DNA from: a virus
Reading direction: 5' to 3' (one strand)
Virus record (IMG/VR): IMGVR_UViG_3300032236_001456
Location: 1-38,454 of that record
DNA length: 38,454 nucleotides
Under the pieces are notes generated by a model, which saw only the letters and a program-made list of their open reading frames with translations, made no database searches and had not been told where the DNA came from. Within the stretch, counting starts at the first letter, position 1; the number at the start of each line of letters is the position of its first letter. The translations under genes and the position numbers were made by a program. Of this stretch, positions 15,547 to 23,290 are shown piece after piece.

Positions 15547-17565
15547 ATGTCAGTAGATTTTTTTGAAGATGGTCCTACCATCAACCCTAAGAAAACTAAG
15601 AAAGGTTCAAACACACCAATCTTAGATAATTTTTCAAGAGACTTAATTAAACTTGCCGAAGAAGGTAAAATTGATCCTGTCATTGGTAGAGATAAAGAAG
15701 TTAAAAGAATTGCACAAATTCTTTCACGTAAAAAGAAAAACAATGCAGTTATTGTGGGTGATGCTGGTGTAGGTAAATCTGCACTAGTTGAAAAACTTGC
15801 ACTAATGGTTGTTAAAGGTGATTGTCCTACAAATCTTTTAGATAAGAGAATTATGTCTTTAGATTTAACATCTCTTGTTGCCGGTACAAAATATCGTGGG
15901 CAATTTGAAGAACGAATTAAAGCAATATTAAATGAATTACAAGAAGCACCAAATGTAATTGTTTTTATAGATGAATTACATACAATGGTAGGTGCTGGTA
16001 ATGCGAGTGGTTCTATGGATGCTGCTAATATTTTAAAACCTGCATTAGCTAGAGGTGAAATACAAGTAATTGGTGCAACAACTTTAGATGAGTATAAAAA
16101 ATCAATTGAAAAAGATGCCGCATTGGTTAGAAGATTTCAAAAAATAATTTTAAGAGAACCTACACCTTCTGAAACAATTGAAATTTTAAAAAATCTTCAA
16201 GACTCATATGAAAATTTTCATAGAGTAAAATATGAAGATGGTGTAATTGATACAATTGTAAAATTAAGTCATCGTTATATTACTGAAAGACAATTTCCCG
16301 ATAAGGCAATAGATGTCTTGGATGAATTAGGTTCTGAAAAAAGAGTTTCAACAAGAATTCCCGAATCAATTGAAAAATTAAAAAAACAAATTGATGAAAT
16401 TAAAGAAAAGAAATTACAAGTTGTAAAACAACAAATCTACGAGCAGGCTGCCAAATTAAGAGATGAGGAAAGAAAACTATTTGAGAAGTTAGAAAAAGAA
16501 AAGGAAAATTGGGCAATCAAACAAAAAGATAATAAGGTACCGGTAACCATTGATGATGTATATGAAATAATTTCACAAATTACCGAAGTCCCGATTACTA
16601 AATTAGATACTAAAGAAACTCAAAAGTTATTAAAACTTGAAGAAACATTATCAACAAAAGTTATTGGACAAGATGAGGCAATAACTTCAATATCAAAAGC
16701 GATTAGAAGAAATCGTGTGGGAATTAAAGATGCTAATAAACCAATTGGTTCATTTATATTTTTAGGTTCTACTGGTGTTGGTAAAACTTTTTTAGCAAAA
16801 ACTTTAGCGGATATACTATTTGGTGATCAAGATAAAATTATTCGTGTTGATATGAGCGAATACATGGAGAAACATAATGTATCAAAATTAATTGGTTCAC
16901 CTCCAGGTTACGTTGGTTATGATGAAGGTGGACAATTAACTGAAAAAGTTAAGAACAATCCATTCTCAGTAATTTTATTTGATGAAATTGAAAAAGCACA
17001 TAAAGATGTATTCAATTTATTATTACAAATATTGGACGAAGGACATCTTACAGATTCTTTTGGAAGAAAAGTAAATTTCACAAACTGTCTTATTATTCTT
17101 ACCTCAAATATTGGAGCTAAACGTGTTGCTGAATTTGGTGGTGGAGTTGGATTTAGTACATCATCAAGTGAAGTACAAAAATATGAAGTAAGAAAAACTA
17201 TGATTCAAAAGGCATTAAAACAACAATTTAATCCTGAATTTTTAAATCGTATTGATGATACAATTTTATTCAACGCTTTAAATGAAGAAACTTTAAAGAA
17301 GATTATTTCTATTGAAATTAATAAACTAGTTGAAAGACTTAAAGATAAAGGTTACAAAATTACATTTGATAAAACAATTGTTGCAAGAGTTTTTGAATTG
17401 AATAATCAAGAAGAATATGGTGCACGTCCAATTAAAAGAATTATTCAAAACTTATGTGAAGATTTTTTAAGCGATGAAATACTCAAAGGTAATATTGTTG
17501 AAAATATTCCTGTGACTTTAAAATACAAAGACGAAAAACTTACGTATGTGAAAAAAATTGTATAA
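15547..17565 (+). CDS. ClpC-like AAA+ unfoldase lacking the N-domain
   Basis: This 672-residue Hsp100 ATPase has two AAA+ modules: Walker A at 71-78 (GDAGVGKS) with Walker B FIDELHT, and Walker A at about 407-414 (GSTGVGKT) with Walker B LFDEIEKAH near 475. Between them is a short coiled middle domain with a UVR-like segment (YEQAAKLRDEERKLFEKLE). V534-G535-F536 forms the loop that lets ClpC dock on ClpP. The first ~30 residues replace the ~145-residue double-repeat N-domain of bacterial ClpC, and homology starts at TPILDNFSRDL. It would therefore keep ATPase and ClpP contact but lose normal adaptor and substrate docking. It was probably captured from a host clpC. Confidence 0.93.
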   Translation: MSVDFFEDGPTINPKKTKKGSNTPILDNFSRDLIKLAEEGKIDPVIGRDKEVKRIAQILSRKKKNNAVIVGDAGVGKSALVEKLALMVVKGDCPTNLLDKRIMSLDLTSLVAGTKYRGQFEERIKAILNELQEAPNVIVFIDELHTMVGAGNASGSMDAANILKPALARGEIQVIGATTLDEYKKSIEKDAALVRRFQKIILREPTPSETIEILKNLQDSYENFHRVKYEDGVIDTIVKLSHRYITERQFPDKAIDVLDELGSEKRVSTRIPESIEKLKKQIDEIKEKKLQVVKQQIYEQAAKLRDEERKLFEKLEKEKENWAIKQKDNKVPVTIDDVYEIISQITEVPITKLDTKETQKLLKLEETLSTKVIGQDEAITSISKAIRRNRVGIKDANKPIGSFIFLGSTGVGKTFLAKTLADILFGDQDKIIRVDMSEYMEKHNVSKLIGSPPGYVGYDEGGQLTEKVKNNPFSVILFDEIEKAHKDVFNLLLQILDEGHLTDSFGRKVNFTNCLIILTSNIGAKRVAEFGGGVGFSTSSSEVQKYEVRKTMIQKALKQQFNPEFLNRIDDTILFNALNEETLKKIISIEINKLVERLKDKGYKITFDKTIVARVFELNNQEEYGARPIKRIIQNLCEDFLSDEILKGNIVENIPVTLKYKDEKLTYVKKIV

Positions 17566-17569
17566 ATAG

Positions 17570-17710
17570 TTGACTTTTTACCTAATTGATATATATTTAT
17601 ATCTCTGTAGGTTCTCTTTGTCGATTACCTTTTCGTTTTTTTCAAAAGTAAGTGGGGTTGAACCCACTGAAAGACCTTAAACCCCGACATCTCGTTGGGG
17701 TTTTTTTATT
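17570..17710 (+). ncRNA. Candidate small RNA with promoter and terminator
   Basis: A 186-base gene-free gap holds a promoter-like pair (TTG 17570-17572, TATATTTA 17592-17599, spacing 19), a hairpin at 17651-17668 and a strong terminator at 17679-17703. A transcript of about 100 bases would run from near 17606 to 17708. The alternative is simply the 3' end of the clpC message. Confidence 0.4.
17679..17703 (+). terminator. Rho-independent terminator
   Basis: A 10-bp stem (17679-17688 with 17694-17703, one G-U pair), then a T run to 17708. It ends either the clpC message or the small RNA before it. Confidence 0.85.
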
Positions 17711-17714
17711 GAAT

Positions 17715-17745
17715 TTGGTTATTAGACTAATTTTTCGTATATTTA
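17715..17745 (+). promoter_or_regulatory. Promoter for small lipoprotein
   Basis: TTG 17715-17717 and TATATTTA 17738-17745, 20-base spacing, ATG at 17752. The last base differs from the TAnnTTTG consensus. Confidence 0.55.
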
Positions 17746-17751
17746 CTTTAT

Positions 17752-17952
17752 ATGAAAAAATATACATTTATTTTAGCTCTTGGTGTTATTATGACATTAG
17801 CAGCTTGTGGTTCTGGATCTGCCACAACAGAAAAAACTGATTCAACTGCAGTATCAAGTGTTACTGATACAACACATCAAAAAGACACTACTGATTACAA
17901 GAATGAAAATGCTGCTCGTAAAGCAGAATTGAAAGATTCTACTGCAAAATAA
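17752..17952 (+). CDS. Small lipoprotein
   Basis: 66 residues with a lipoprotein signal peptide (MKKYTFILALGVIMTLAAC) whose lipobox LAAC gives Cys19. The mature part is Thr/Ser/Asp-rich and ends in a short charged helix (NENAARKAELKDSTAK). It has its own promoter and terminator, so it is a monocistronic unit between clpC and the RNA-repair genes. Likely sits in the host envelope; function unknown, perhaps superinfection exclusion or envelope alteration. Confidence 0.8.
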   Translation: MKKYTFILALGVIMTLAACGSGSATTEKTDSTAVSSVTDTTHQKDTTDYKNENAARKAELKDSTAK

Positions 17953-17958
17953 GAAATT

Positions 17959-17979
17959 GGGGTTGGATTTTCTAACCCC
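17959..17979 (+). terminator. Terminator of small lipoprotein gene
   Basis: An 8-bp stem (17959-17966 with 17972-17979) with loop ATTTT and a T run after it, just past the lipoprotein stop codon. Confidence 0.85.
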
Positions 17980-18005
17980 TATTTTTTAATCATTAAATCT
18001 CTCCT

Positions 18006-18431
18006 ATGGATACTGTTGAAAAACAAGGTGAATTAATATTATTAAGAGGATTACCCGGTTCAGGAAAATCAACATTAGCAAAAATCATATTACAAATAAG
18101 AGACACGGATGAACCTGAAGTTTTATCTGCCGATGATTTTTTTATGACTAATAACGGAACATACGAATTTGATCCTGAAAAATTAAAAGAAGCACACAAT
18201 TATTGTCAATTTAGATGTTCGGAAAGAATGAGACAACAGAAAGCAAGAATCGTTGTTGCGAATACCTTTACCCAAGAATGGGAAATGAAAATTTATTTTG
18301 ACATGGCAGAAAGATATAACTACAGAGTACACACAGTTATAGTAGAAAATAGACATGGTAGTGATAATGTACATGGTGTACCTGAAGATAAACTCCAAAA
18401 AATGAAGGAGCGTTTTGAAATAAAATTATAA
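18006..18431 (+). CDS. P-loop polynucleotide kinase-like protein
   Basis: The 141-residue protein has a Walker A motif GLPGSGKST (15-23) and the pattern of the AAA_33 / N4BP2-like kinase group: LSADDFF, HNYCQFRCSERMRQQ, a mid-chain IVVANTFTQEWE, and ENRHGSDNVHGVPEDKL. These enzymes resemble the 5'-kinase half of T4 polynucleotide kinase; there is no attached phosphatase domain. It begins a plus-strand run leading to an RNA ligase and a cREC-like protein, which makes 5' end repair of cut RNA the most likely role. Confidence 0.8.
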   Translation: MDTVEKQGELILLRGLPGSGKSTLAKIILQIRDTDEPEVLSADDFFMTNNGTYEFDPEKLKEAHNYCQFRCSERMRQQKARIVVANTFTQEWEMKIYFDMAERYNYRVHTVIVENRHGSDNVHGVPEDKLQKMKERFEIKL

Positions 18432-18432
18432 G

Positions 18433-18678
18433 ATGAGTCAATTCATTAAATCTTATTTTTTAACGACACCACAAAAAAACACAATTATGAAATTTTATTC
18501 TAATACACATAAAAATCAATGGGCGGTTTTCCCATTACCTTTTGCATATTTTTATTTTGAAACTTGTCATCCAGATTCACACGTTCCACTTTTAAAAAAT
18601 AAAATTTGTGGATTGTATTTGTCATTTAATTTTTTAAAATGGACATGGAACGTTGGATTTTTTAAACCATTAAATTAA
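18433..18678 (+). CDS. Hypothetical protein in RNA-repair operon
   Basis: An 81-residue aromatic-rich protein, not recognised. It contains KNQWAVFPLPFAYFYFE and CGLYLSFNFLKWTWNVGFF, with no clear signal peptide. It starts one base after the kinase stop, and its TAA overlaps the ligase ATG by one base (TAATG), so it is coupled to the repair enzymes. An alternative start is Met19. Confidence 0.6.
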   Translation: MSQFIKSYFLTTPQKNTIMKFYSNTHKNQWAVFPLPFAYFYFETCHPDSHVPLLKNKICGLYLSFNFLKWTWNVGFFKPLN

Positions 18679-19751
18679 TGTTAGAAATTTTAGAGAAATA
18701 TCATCAAGATGGTTTGTTACATAAACAAACACATCCTACAAAAGATTTGACTATATGGAACTATTCACCAAAAGTTCAATATGAAAGATTATGGGATGAT
18801 ATCACTATACAATGCCGTGGATTAGTTACTAATTCAAAAGGTGATATTGTTGCAAGACCATTTAAGAAATTTTTTAATTACGAAGAACATAAACCAGAAG
18901 ATATTCCAAATGAACACTATGAAGTGTTTGAAAAAATGGATGGATCTTTAGGTGTTCTTTTTAATTATGAAAATGAATGGATAATGGCAACACGTGGTTC
19001 ATTTACATCACCACAAGCAATTAAAGGAAAAGAAATTTTAGATAAAAAATATGACATTAGTTCTTTAAGAAAAGATAATACTTTATTGTTTGAGATTATC
19101 TACCCTGAAAATAGAATTGTTGTTGATTATGGGCAAGAAGAAAAATTAGTTTTGCTTGGCGGATTCCATACTGAAACTGGTATTGAAATACCATATAGTT
19201 CATTATTCTTTATGACTGAATGTGGATTTGAATTAGTTGGTCTTTGGAAGACTTGGGATGAAGATTGGAAAACTCTTCAAAAAGAAATATCAAAACAAAA
19301 TGAAGGTTATGTAGTTCGTTTTAAAAATGGTTTTCGTATGAAAATCAAAGGAGATGAATATGTAAGATTACATAAACTATTAACTAATATTTCTTCAAGA
19401 GATATATGGGAACATCTTAAAGATCAAAAATCATTAGAGGATATCATTAGTGATGTACCTGATGAATTTTATGATTGGGTTAAAAAAACTGCCATGGATT
19501 TGAACTATGCTTGTTATCAATTGAGGGAAACGGCGGGAAAGTTACATGATGGTTTTAGATATGGAAAATTTGGTGATAGAGATCCTGAACCTACAAAAAA
19601 AGAATTTGCAGAATTCGTAATGAAACAACAAGAAGTTTTAAGACCAATTATGTTTGCAATGTGGAATAAGAATAATGAAACAGTTGATAAAATAATTTGG
19701 AAAACAATAAAACCAAAATACACAAAACCATTTAAAAAAGATGAAAATTAA
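18678..19751 (+). CDS. RNA ligase, T4 Rnl1-type
   Basis: The 357-residue enzyme contains the nucleotidyltransferase motifs of ATP-dependent RNA ligases: motif I KMDGS with the adenylated Lys86, a motif III-type stretch LLFEIIYPENRIVVDY, motif IV EGYVVRF and motif V MKIKGDEYVRLHK. The spacing and the NRIV segment fit the T4 Rnl1 family rather than Rnl2. In T4, Rnl1 with polynucleotide kinase repairs tRNA cut by host anticodon nucleases. Here it lies between a kinase-like gene and a cREC-like gene, overlapping the latter by 11 bases. Confidence 0.92.
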   Translation: MLEILEKYHQDGLLHKQTHPTKDLTIWNYSPKVQYERLWDDITIQCRGLVTNSKGDIVARPFKKFFNYEEHKPEDIPNEHYEVFEKMDGSLGVLFNYENEWIMATRGSFTSPQAIKGKEILDKKYDISSLRKDNTLLFEIIYPENRIVVDYGQEEKLVLLGGFHTETGIEIPYSSLFFMTECGFELVGLWKTWDEDWKTLQKEISKQNEGYVVRFKNGFRMKIKGDEYVRLHKLLTNISSRDIWEHLKDQKSLEDIISDVPDEFYDWVKKTAMDLNYACYQLRETAGKLHDGFRYGKFGDRDPEPTKKEFAEFVMKQQEVLRPIMFAMWNKNNETVDKIIWKTIKPKYTKPFKKDEN

Positions 19752-20226
19752 TAAAAGATTGAGATTATATCTTGATGATATAAGAACTCCTGTGGACGAA
19801 GATTGGATTGTTGTAAGAAATTATGATGAATTTATTTATGAAATAAAATTACATGGATTAGATAATTTTGAGGTAATTTCTCTCGATCATGATTTGGGTG
19901 AAGGTGCAATGGTTGAATATTACACAAATGTAAAAAATAATTATATGTTAGATTATAATAACATAGAAGAAAGAACCGGTATGGATTGTTGCAGATATTT
20001 GGTTGCCGAAAGTATGAATGAAAAAATACCATTGCCTCAAATATACATCCATTCGGCAAATCCAATAGGAAGTGGAAATATGATGGGATATATTAACAAT
20101 TATTTAATGAATTGTGGTTTACCTCAAACATGTGTAAGAGTAAAAATTGAACATACAATAGAAGAACATTTTCAAATGTCTCCTGAACAAAGAAAAAAAA
20201 GATGGGATAAAAGCGAGGAAATGTAA
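19741..20226 (+). CDS. cREC-like (cyclic-phosphate-processing receiver) protein
   Basis: The 161-residue protein matches the receiver-like domain proposed to act with RNA-repair enzymes: LRLYLDDIRTP at the start, VISLDHDLGEG with conserved acidic residues, MDCCRYLVAE, then QIYIHSANPIGSGNMMGYI. Unlike a two-component receiver it has no clear phosphorylated-Asp context, and the DHD and HSAN residues suggest a catalytic pocket. The family is predicted to process 2',3'-cyclic phosphate ends. Overlap with the ligase gene and the upstream kinase make a complete end-healing and sealing set plausible. Confidence 0.75.
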   Translation: MKINKRLRLYLDDIRTPVDEDWIVVRNYDEFIYEIKLHGLDNFEVISLDHDLGEGAMVEYYTNVKNNYMLDYNNIEERTGMDCCRYLVAESMNEKIPLPQIYIHSANPIGSGNMMGYINNYLMNCGLPQTCVRVKIEHTIEEHFQMSPEQRKKRWDKSEEM

Positions 20227-20337
20227 GGAAAATATTTGATAAAAAAATCAGTATTTTTACTAAATTTTTTTTGTTTTTTATCATACTTTGTTTAACTTTA
20301 TACCCTCAGATTTTTAAACTAACTAAACTTATCCTCC

Positions 20338-20664
20338 ATGACTAACCAAAGAAAAAAATGTGCCCCTTTCATTTCACTTATTTATAAACAAAAATATATG
20401 ACTTATGATGAGTTTTATGATGAACATAAAACTGAAATCTATAAATCAATATTAGAAATTTTCAAAAAATTTAAAACTACTAGAAAAAAAAGTTTATGTT
20501 TATATCTATCGGCTAAAATACAAAGTGTAGATTGGGATACTGAATTTCATTTCCACAAAGACGAATCTATAGTTTTAAAAAGAGATTTAATGCCATATTT
20601 TGAAAAAATTGAAGATTATGAAACTTGTGATGAAATAAAAAATCTTTATAAAGAATTGACTTAA
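20338..20664 (+). CDS. Hypothetical protein
   Basis: A 108-residue, charged, mostly helical protein; not recognised. The first 20 residues may be untranslated: Met21 (MTYDEFYDEHKTEIYKSI) is an equally good start. The middle has KKSLCLYLSAKIQSVDWDTEFH. It stands alone after a 111-base gap, possibly separate from the repair operon, and ends before a terminator at 20725-20750. Confidence 0.55.
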   Translation: MTNQRKKCAPFISLIYKQKYMTYDEFYDEHKTEIYKSILEIFKKFKTTRKKSLCLYLSAKIQSVDWDTEFHFHKDESIVLKRDLMPYFEKIEDYETCDEIKNLYKELT

Positions 20665-20724
20665 TTAGAACTTTATTTTATATTAATATTGTATCAGGAG
20701 AGAGATACATTTATTTTTTGTCAT

Positions 20725-20750
20725 ATCCTCGGGGTTTCTACTTCGAGGAT
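20725..20750 (+). terminator. Terminator between convergent units
   Basis: A 7-bp stem (20725-20731 with 20744-20750) and a long T run on the plus strand. It separates the plus-strand genes from the convergent exported-protein block. Confidence 0.8.
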
Positions 20751-20754
20751 TTTT

Positions 20755-22296
20755 TTATAATACCATTCTTGAACCAATTAAGAAATTGTTTGTAAATCTT
20801 GTACCGGGCTGTGTGCTCATATTTAATTTATAATTAAAACTCATACCGAACCTTTTAGATATTTTATAATCAACACTTGTTCCTACTAAAAATCCAAAAT
20901 GTCTGTTAACTAATGTCGTACCTGCCATTGAATTATATGCCAATGGTGATGACATGGCAAAAACTTGAGGTGAGTATGTTAATTTTCTACTATAGACAAA
21001 TGGTTTAGTCCAAAAGACAACCGCTGAAGTTATATAACCTGGATCATATCCGGTTTTGTTAGTGTTACGTAATAATAAATTTATCATACCCACATTGTAT
21101 CCATATGTTCCATATTTTGGATTTGGTTTTATCCAAGTATAACTAACTAAATTCATTAAATTTCCATTCAAATATGCGGTTGTCAATCCATATGAACTTA
21201 TTGAATTTAATTTACCACCATCCATATTCATTTTTGTGTAACCACCACTCAGAGCAAATTGATTTAATGTACTCCAAATCATAGCATTAGCACTATATGA
21301 TTCATCACCCATCAACGATGATTTACTCCAACCCAAACCAAGTATCGCACTGTATTGTTTATTTTGTCCTTCTGTTGTTGTTAAATCAGAAGCAATTAAA
21401 GTTGGATTCATGGCACTTTGCTTCTTTTTTTCTTCTTTCTTTTTTTGTTGTTCTTCTTTCTTTTTTTCTTCCTCTTTTTTCTTTTCTTCTTTACTATCGG
21501 ATTTTTTTTCATCAGATTTTTTACTTTCAGATTTTGATTCTGATTTTGATTCGCTTTTACTTTCAGATTTAGTTTCCGATTTTGATTCACTTTTACTTTC
21601 AGATGAACTACTTTCCGATTTTGATTCTGATTTTTGTTCTGATGAAGATGATGAACCACTTGATTTACTTTCTCCACCTGATGAACTTGATGATGACGAT
21701 GAACTTGATGATGACGATGAACTACTTTCAGTACTACCACCTCCTGTTGTTGAACCTCCTCCTGAACTTGATGATGAACCACTAGCAGGTGGTGGTGAAG
21801 ATGATGCCGATGATGGTGGAGGTGGTGGAGCTGCCGAACTTGCGGCGGCGGATGATGCTGAACTACTTGCTGCAGAACTTGCAGAAGAAGATGCTGCTGA
21901 TGATGCGGCACCACTTGCAGCACTTGAAGCTGCCGAACTTGCGGCACTTGAAGCTGCAGAACTTGCCGCTTGTGATGCTGCAGCCGCTGCCGCTTGGGAA
22001 ACAGTATTTTGTATTGTCTGTTGTACTGTTTGACTTACGGGACATGCCAATGAATTATATGAATCGTAAGTTTTTTGTAACCACAATTGTAAAGTACCGT
22101 CCGTCGCTTGTGTTTGTGTAAATGTTTTTATTTGATTATAAAAAGAAACTACTGCATTTCCATTAACATATGTTGTTGTTGCAATTTTAACTTCACCCGT
22201 ACATTTATCAAAAAATGTTTGAGTGTAAGTAATTTGTCCATAAGATTTTAAACCTATGAATAATAAAATTAATAAAGATACAATAATTTTTTTCAT
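20755..22296 (-). CDS. Exported Ser/Ala-rich outer-membrane-like protein
   Basis: 513 residues: signal peptide (1-20, ends SYGQ), a short N-terminal domain with two Cys, then a long low-complexity region. That region is Ala/Ser blocks (about 100-165), Ser runs and Ser-Lys-Ser-Glu repeats (about 175-265), and a Glu/Lys-rich helix (to about 293). The C-terminal ~215 residues alternate aromatic and polar strands and end in SRMVL, as in small outer-membrane beta-barrels. The architecture suggests a surface anchor carrying an extended stalk, but could also be a fibrous virion-associated protein. It is the last gene of the block; its ATG overlaps the previous stop by one base. Confidence 0.65.
   Translation of the reverse strand: MKKIIVSLLILLFIGLKSYGQITYTQTFFDKCTGEVKIATTTYVNGNAVVSFYNQIKTFTQTQATDGTLQLWLQKTYDSYNSLACPVSQTVQQTIQNTVSQAAAAAASQAASSAASSAASSAASSAASGAASSAASSSASSAASSSASSAAASSAAPPPPPSSASSSPPPASGSSSSSGGGSTTGGGSTESSSSSSSSSSSSSSSSGGESKSSGSSSSSEQKSESKSESSSSESKSESKSETKSESKSESKSESKSESKKSDEKKSDSKEEKKKEEEKKKEEQQKKKEEKKKQSAMNPTLIASDLTTTEGQNKQYSAILGLGWSKSSLMGDESYSANAMIWSTLNQFALSGGYTKMNMDGGKLNSISSYGLTTAYLNGNLMNLVSYTWIKPNPKYGTYGYNVGMINLLLRNTNKTGYDPGYITSAVVFWTKPFVYSRKLTYSPQVFAMSSPLAYNSMAGTTLVNRHFGFLVGTSVDYKISKRFGMSFNYKLNMSTQPGTRFTNNFLIGSRMVL
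21420..21990 (-). repeat. Low-complexity Ser/Ala and Ser/Lys coding repeats
   Basis: Trinucleotide-like runs encoding Ala-Ser-Ser, poly-Ser and Ser-Glu-Ser-Lys units. Such DNA is prone to slippage, so length may vary between isolates. Confidence 0.85.
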
Positions 22297-23114
22297 TATT
22301 GATTATTCAAACCAATTGATATTTGATTATAATTTCTTATTGGATCCCTATCTATTTTTAATGTAAAAAATTTGAAATCTCTTAATATACCAAATTTAAA
22401 TGTTGTAAAATTTGAATTTGATTTAGGAAATGATATTCCCCCAAGTGCATCTTTACCTTGATATCTTATATCTTCGTGTCCAAAACCAATCATTCCATGA
22501 ACACCTAATTTACCAAACTTTTTACCTCCACCAAGATATAACGCACCTTGTTTAACAAAATCATTTTTACTAAGTGGAAAATCTACTTCGTTAATTCTAC
22601 CATACGGGTAAAATTGGTTTTGATCAATATCATAAGACATTGTATAATCTAAAATAAAATATCCTTTATTTCCACCAATAGCTCCCCAAAACGAAGCTTG
22701 TTTATTATTTGTGTGCCCAATTCCCGCTGTGAAATATTGAACTTTTTCTATTGTATCTCTTCTACCGTTTTCGTAGATACGAACTACACTTCTATGTCTC
22801 CATCCGTAATTATCGTACCATAAATATGGATATGGTTGATACCAACCCCAAGTTCCATAATAAAGTCCATAAGGATTCATTATAGTAGGTCTATAAGTTC
22901 TTACTAATGGTTTACCTTCAAATCTGTCACCAGGTCTAATTGGTGCAGTTTCAGTTCTCCATTTACTAACTCCATTTTGTTGTGGTACTGAAGGTGATAC
23001 TCTTGGTGATTCATATCTTTGTTGAGGTGGATTACTTCTCCAATGAGATACTTGTGATTGTAAAATGTTTGTATACATTAAAATTAATCCTGTTATTAAT
23101 AAAATCTTTTTCAT
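22296..23114 (-). CDS. Exported outer-membrane-like protein
   Basis: 272 residues with a signal peptide (MKKILLITGLILMYTNILQS). The early mature region is Arg/Pro/Tyr-rich (NPYGLYYGTWGWYQPYPYLW). The second half has repeated beta segments (GALYLGGGKKFGKLGVHGMI, then FGHEDIRY) that resemble a Bacteroidetes outer-membrane barrel, ending in GLNN plus Gln. It overlaps the PspC-like gene by 4 bases (ATGA) and the next gene by one base, so it is translated as part of the block. Function unknown. Confidence 0.65.
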   Translation of the reverse strand: MKKILLITGLILMYTNILQSQVSHWRSNPPQQRYESPRVSPSVPQQNGVSKWRTETAPIRPGDRFEGKPLVRTYRPTIMNPYGLYYGTWGWYQPYPYLWYDNYGWRHRSVVRIYENGRRDTIEKVQYFTAGIGHTNNKQASFWGAIGGNKGYFILDYTMSYDIDQNQFYPYGRINEVDFPLSKNDFVKQGALYLGGGKKFGKLGVHGMIGFGHEDIRYQGKDALGGISFPKSNSNFTTFKFGILRDFKFFTLKIDRDPIRNYNQISIGLNNQ

Positions 23115-23290
23115 ACACTTTTAGTTAAAATTGCTGTTAATAAATAACCTGTTATTATTGGGATTGGTGAAAATATTAAAAAAGTAAATAATAATCTCCA
23201 CACTAAAGGGTCAATATTTGTTTTATGACTTAAGCCACCACAAACACCAAAAAAAATTCTATCGTCATATATTCTATAAAATTTTTTCAT
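23111..23290 (-). CDS. PspC-domain membrane protein
   Basis: A 59-residue protein read from the ATG at 23290. It carries the PspC signature RIFFGVCGGLSHKTNIDP, then VWRLLFTFLIF and a hydrophobic GYLLTAIL segment. Bacterial PspC proteins are small inner-membrane proteins linked to envelope stress. The coding frame is supported by tight coupling: its ATG overlaps the stop of the Ntn-hydrolase gene by one base and its TGA overlaps the next ATG by 4 bases. Confidence 0.8.
   Translation of the reverse strand: MKKFYRIYDDRIFFGVCGGLSHKTNIDPLVWRLLFTFLIFSPIPIITGYLLTAILTKSV

Noticed and set aside
17561-17568. T4-type late promoter TATAAATA on the plus strand
   Set aside because: The sequence lies across the clpC stop codon, and other plus-strand TATAAATA copies would drive antisense transcription; the coding-strand motif is TATTTATA.
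20271-20290. Promoter before 20338
   Set aside because: TACTTTG lacks one base of TAnnTTTG and the TTG spacing (10) is too short.
21410-22033. 207-residue plus-strand ORF rich in Ser, Asp and Glu
   Set aside because: It is the antisense of the Ser/Ala-rich gene; repeated codons keep the opposite frame open.
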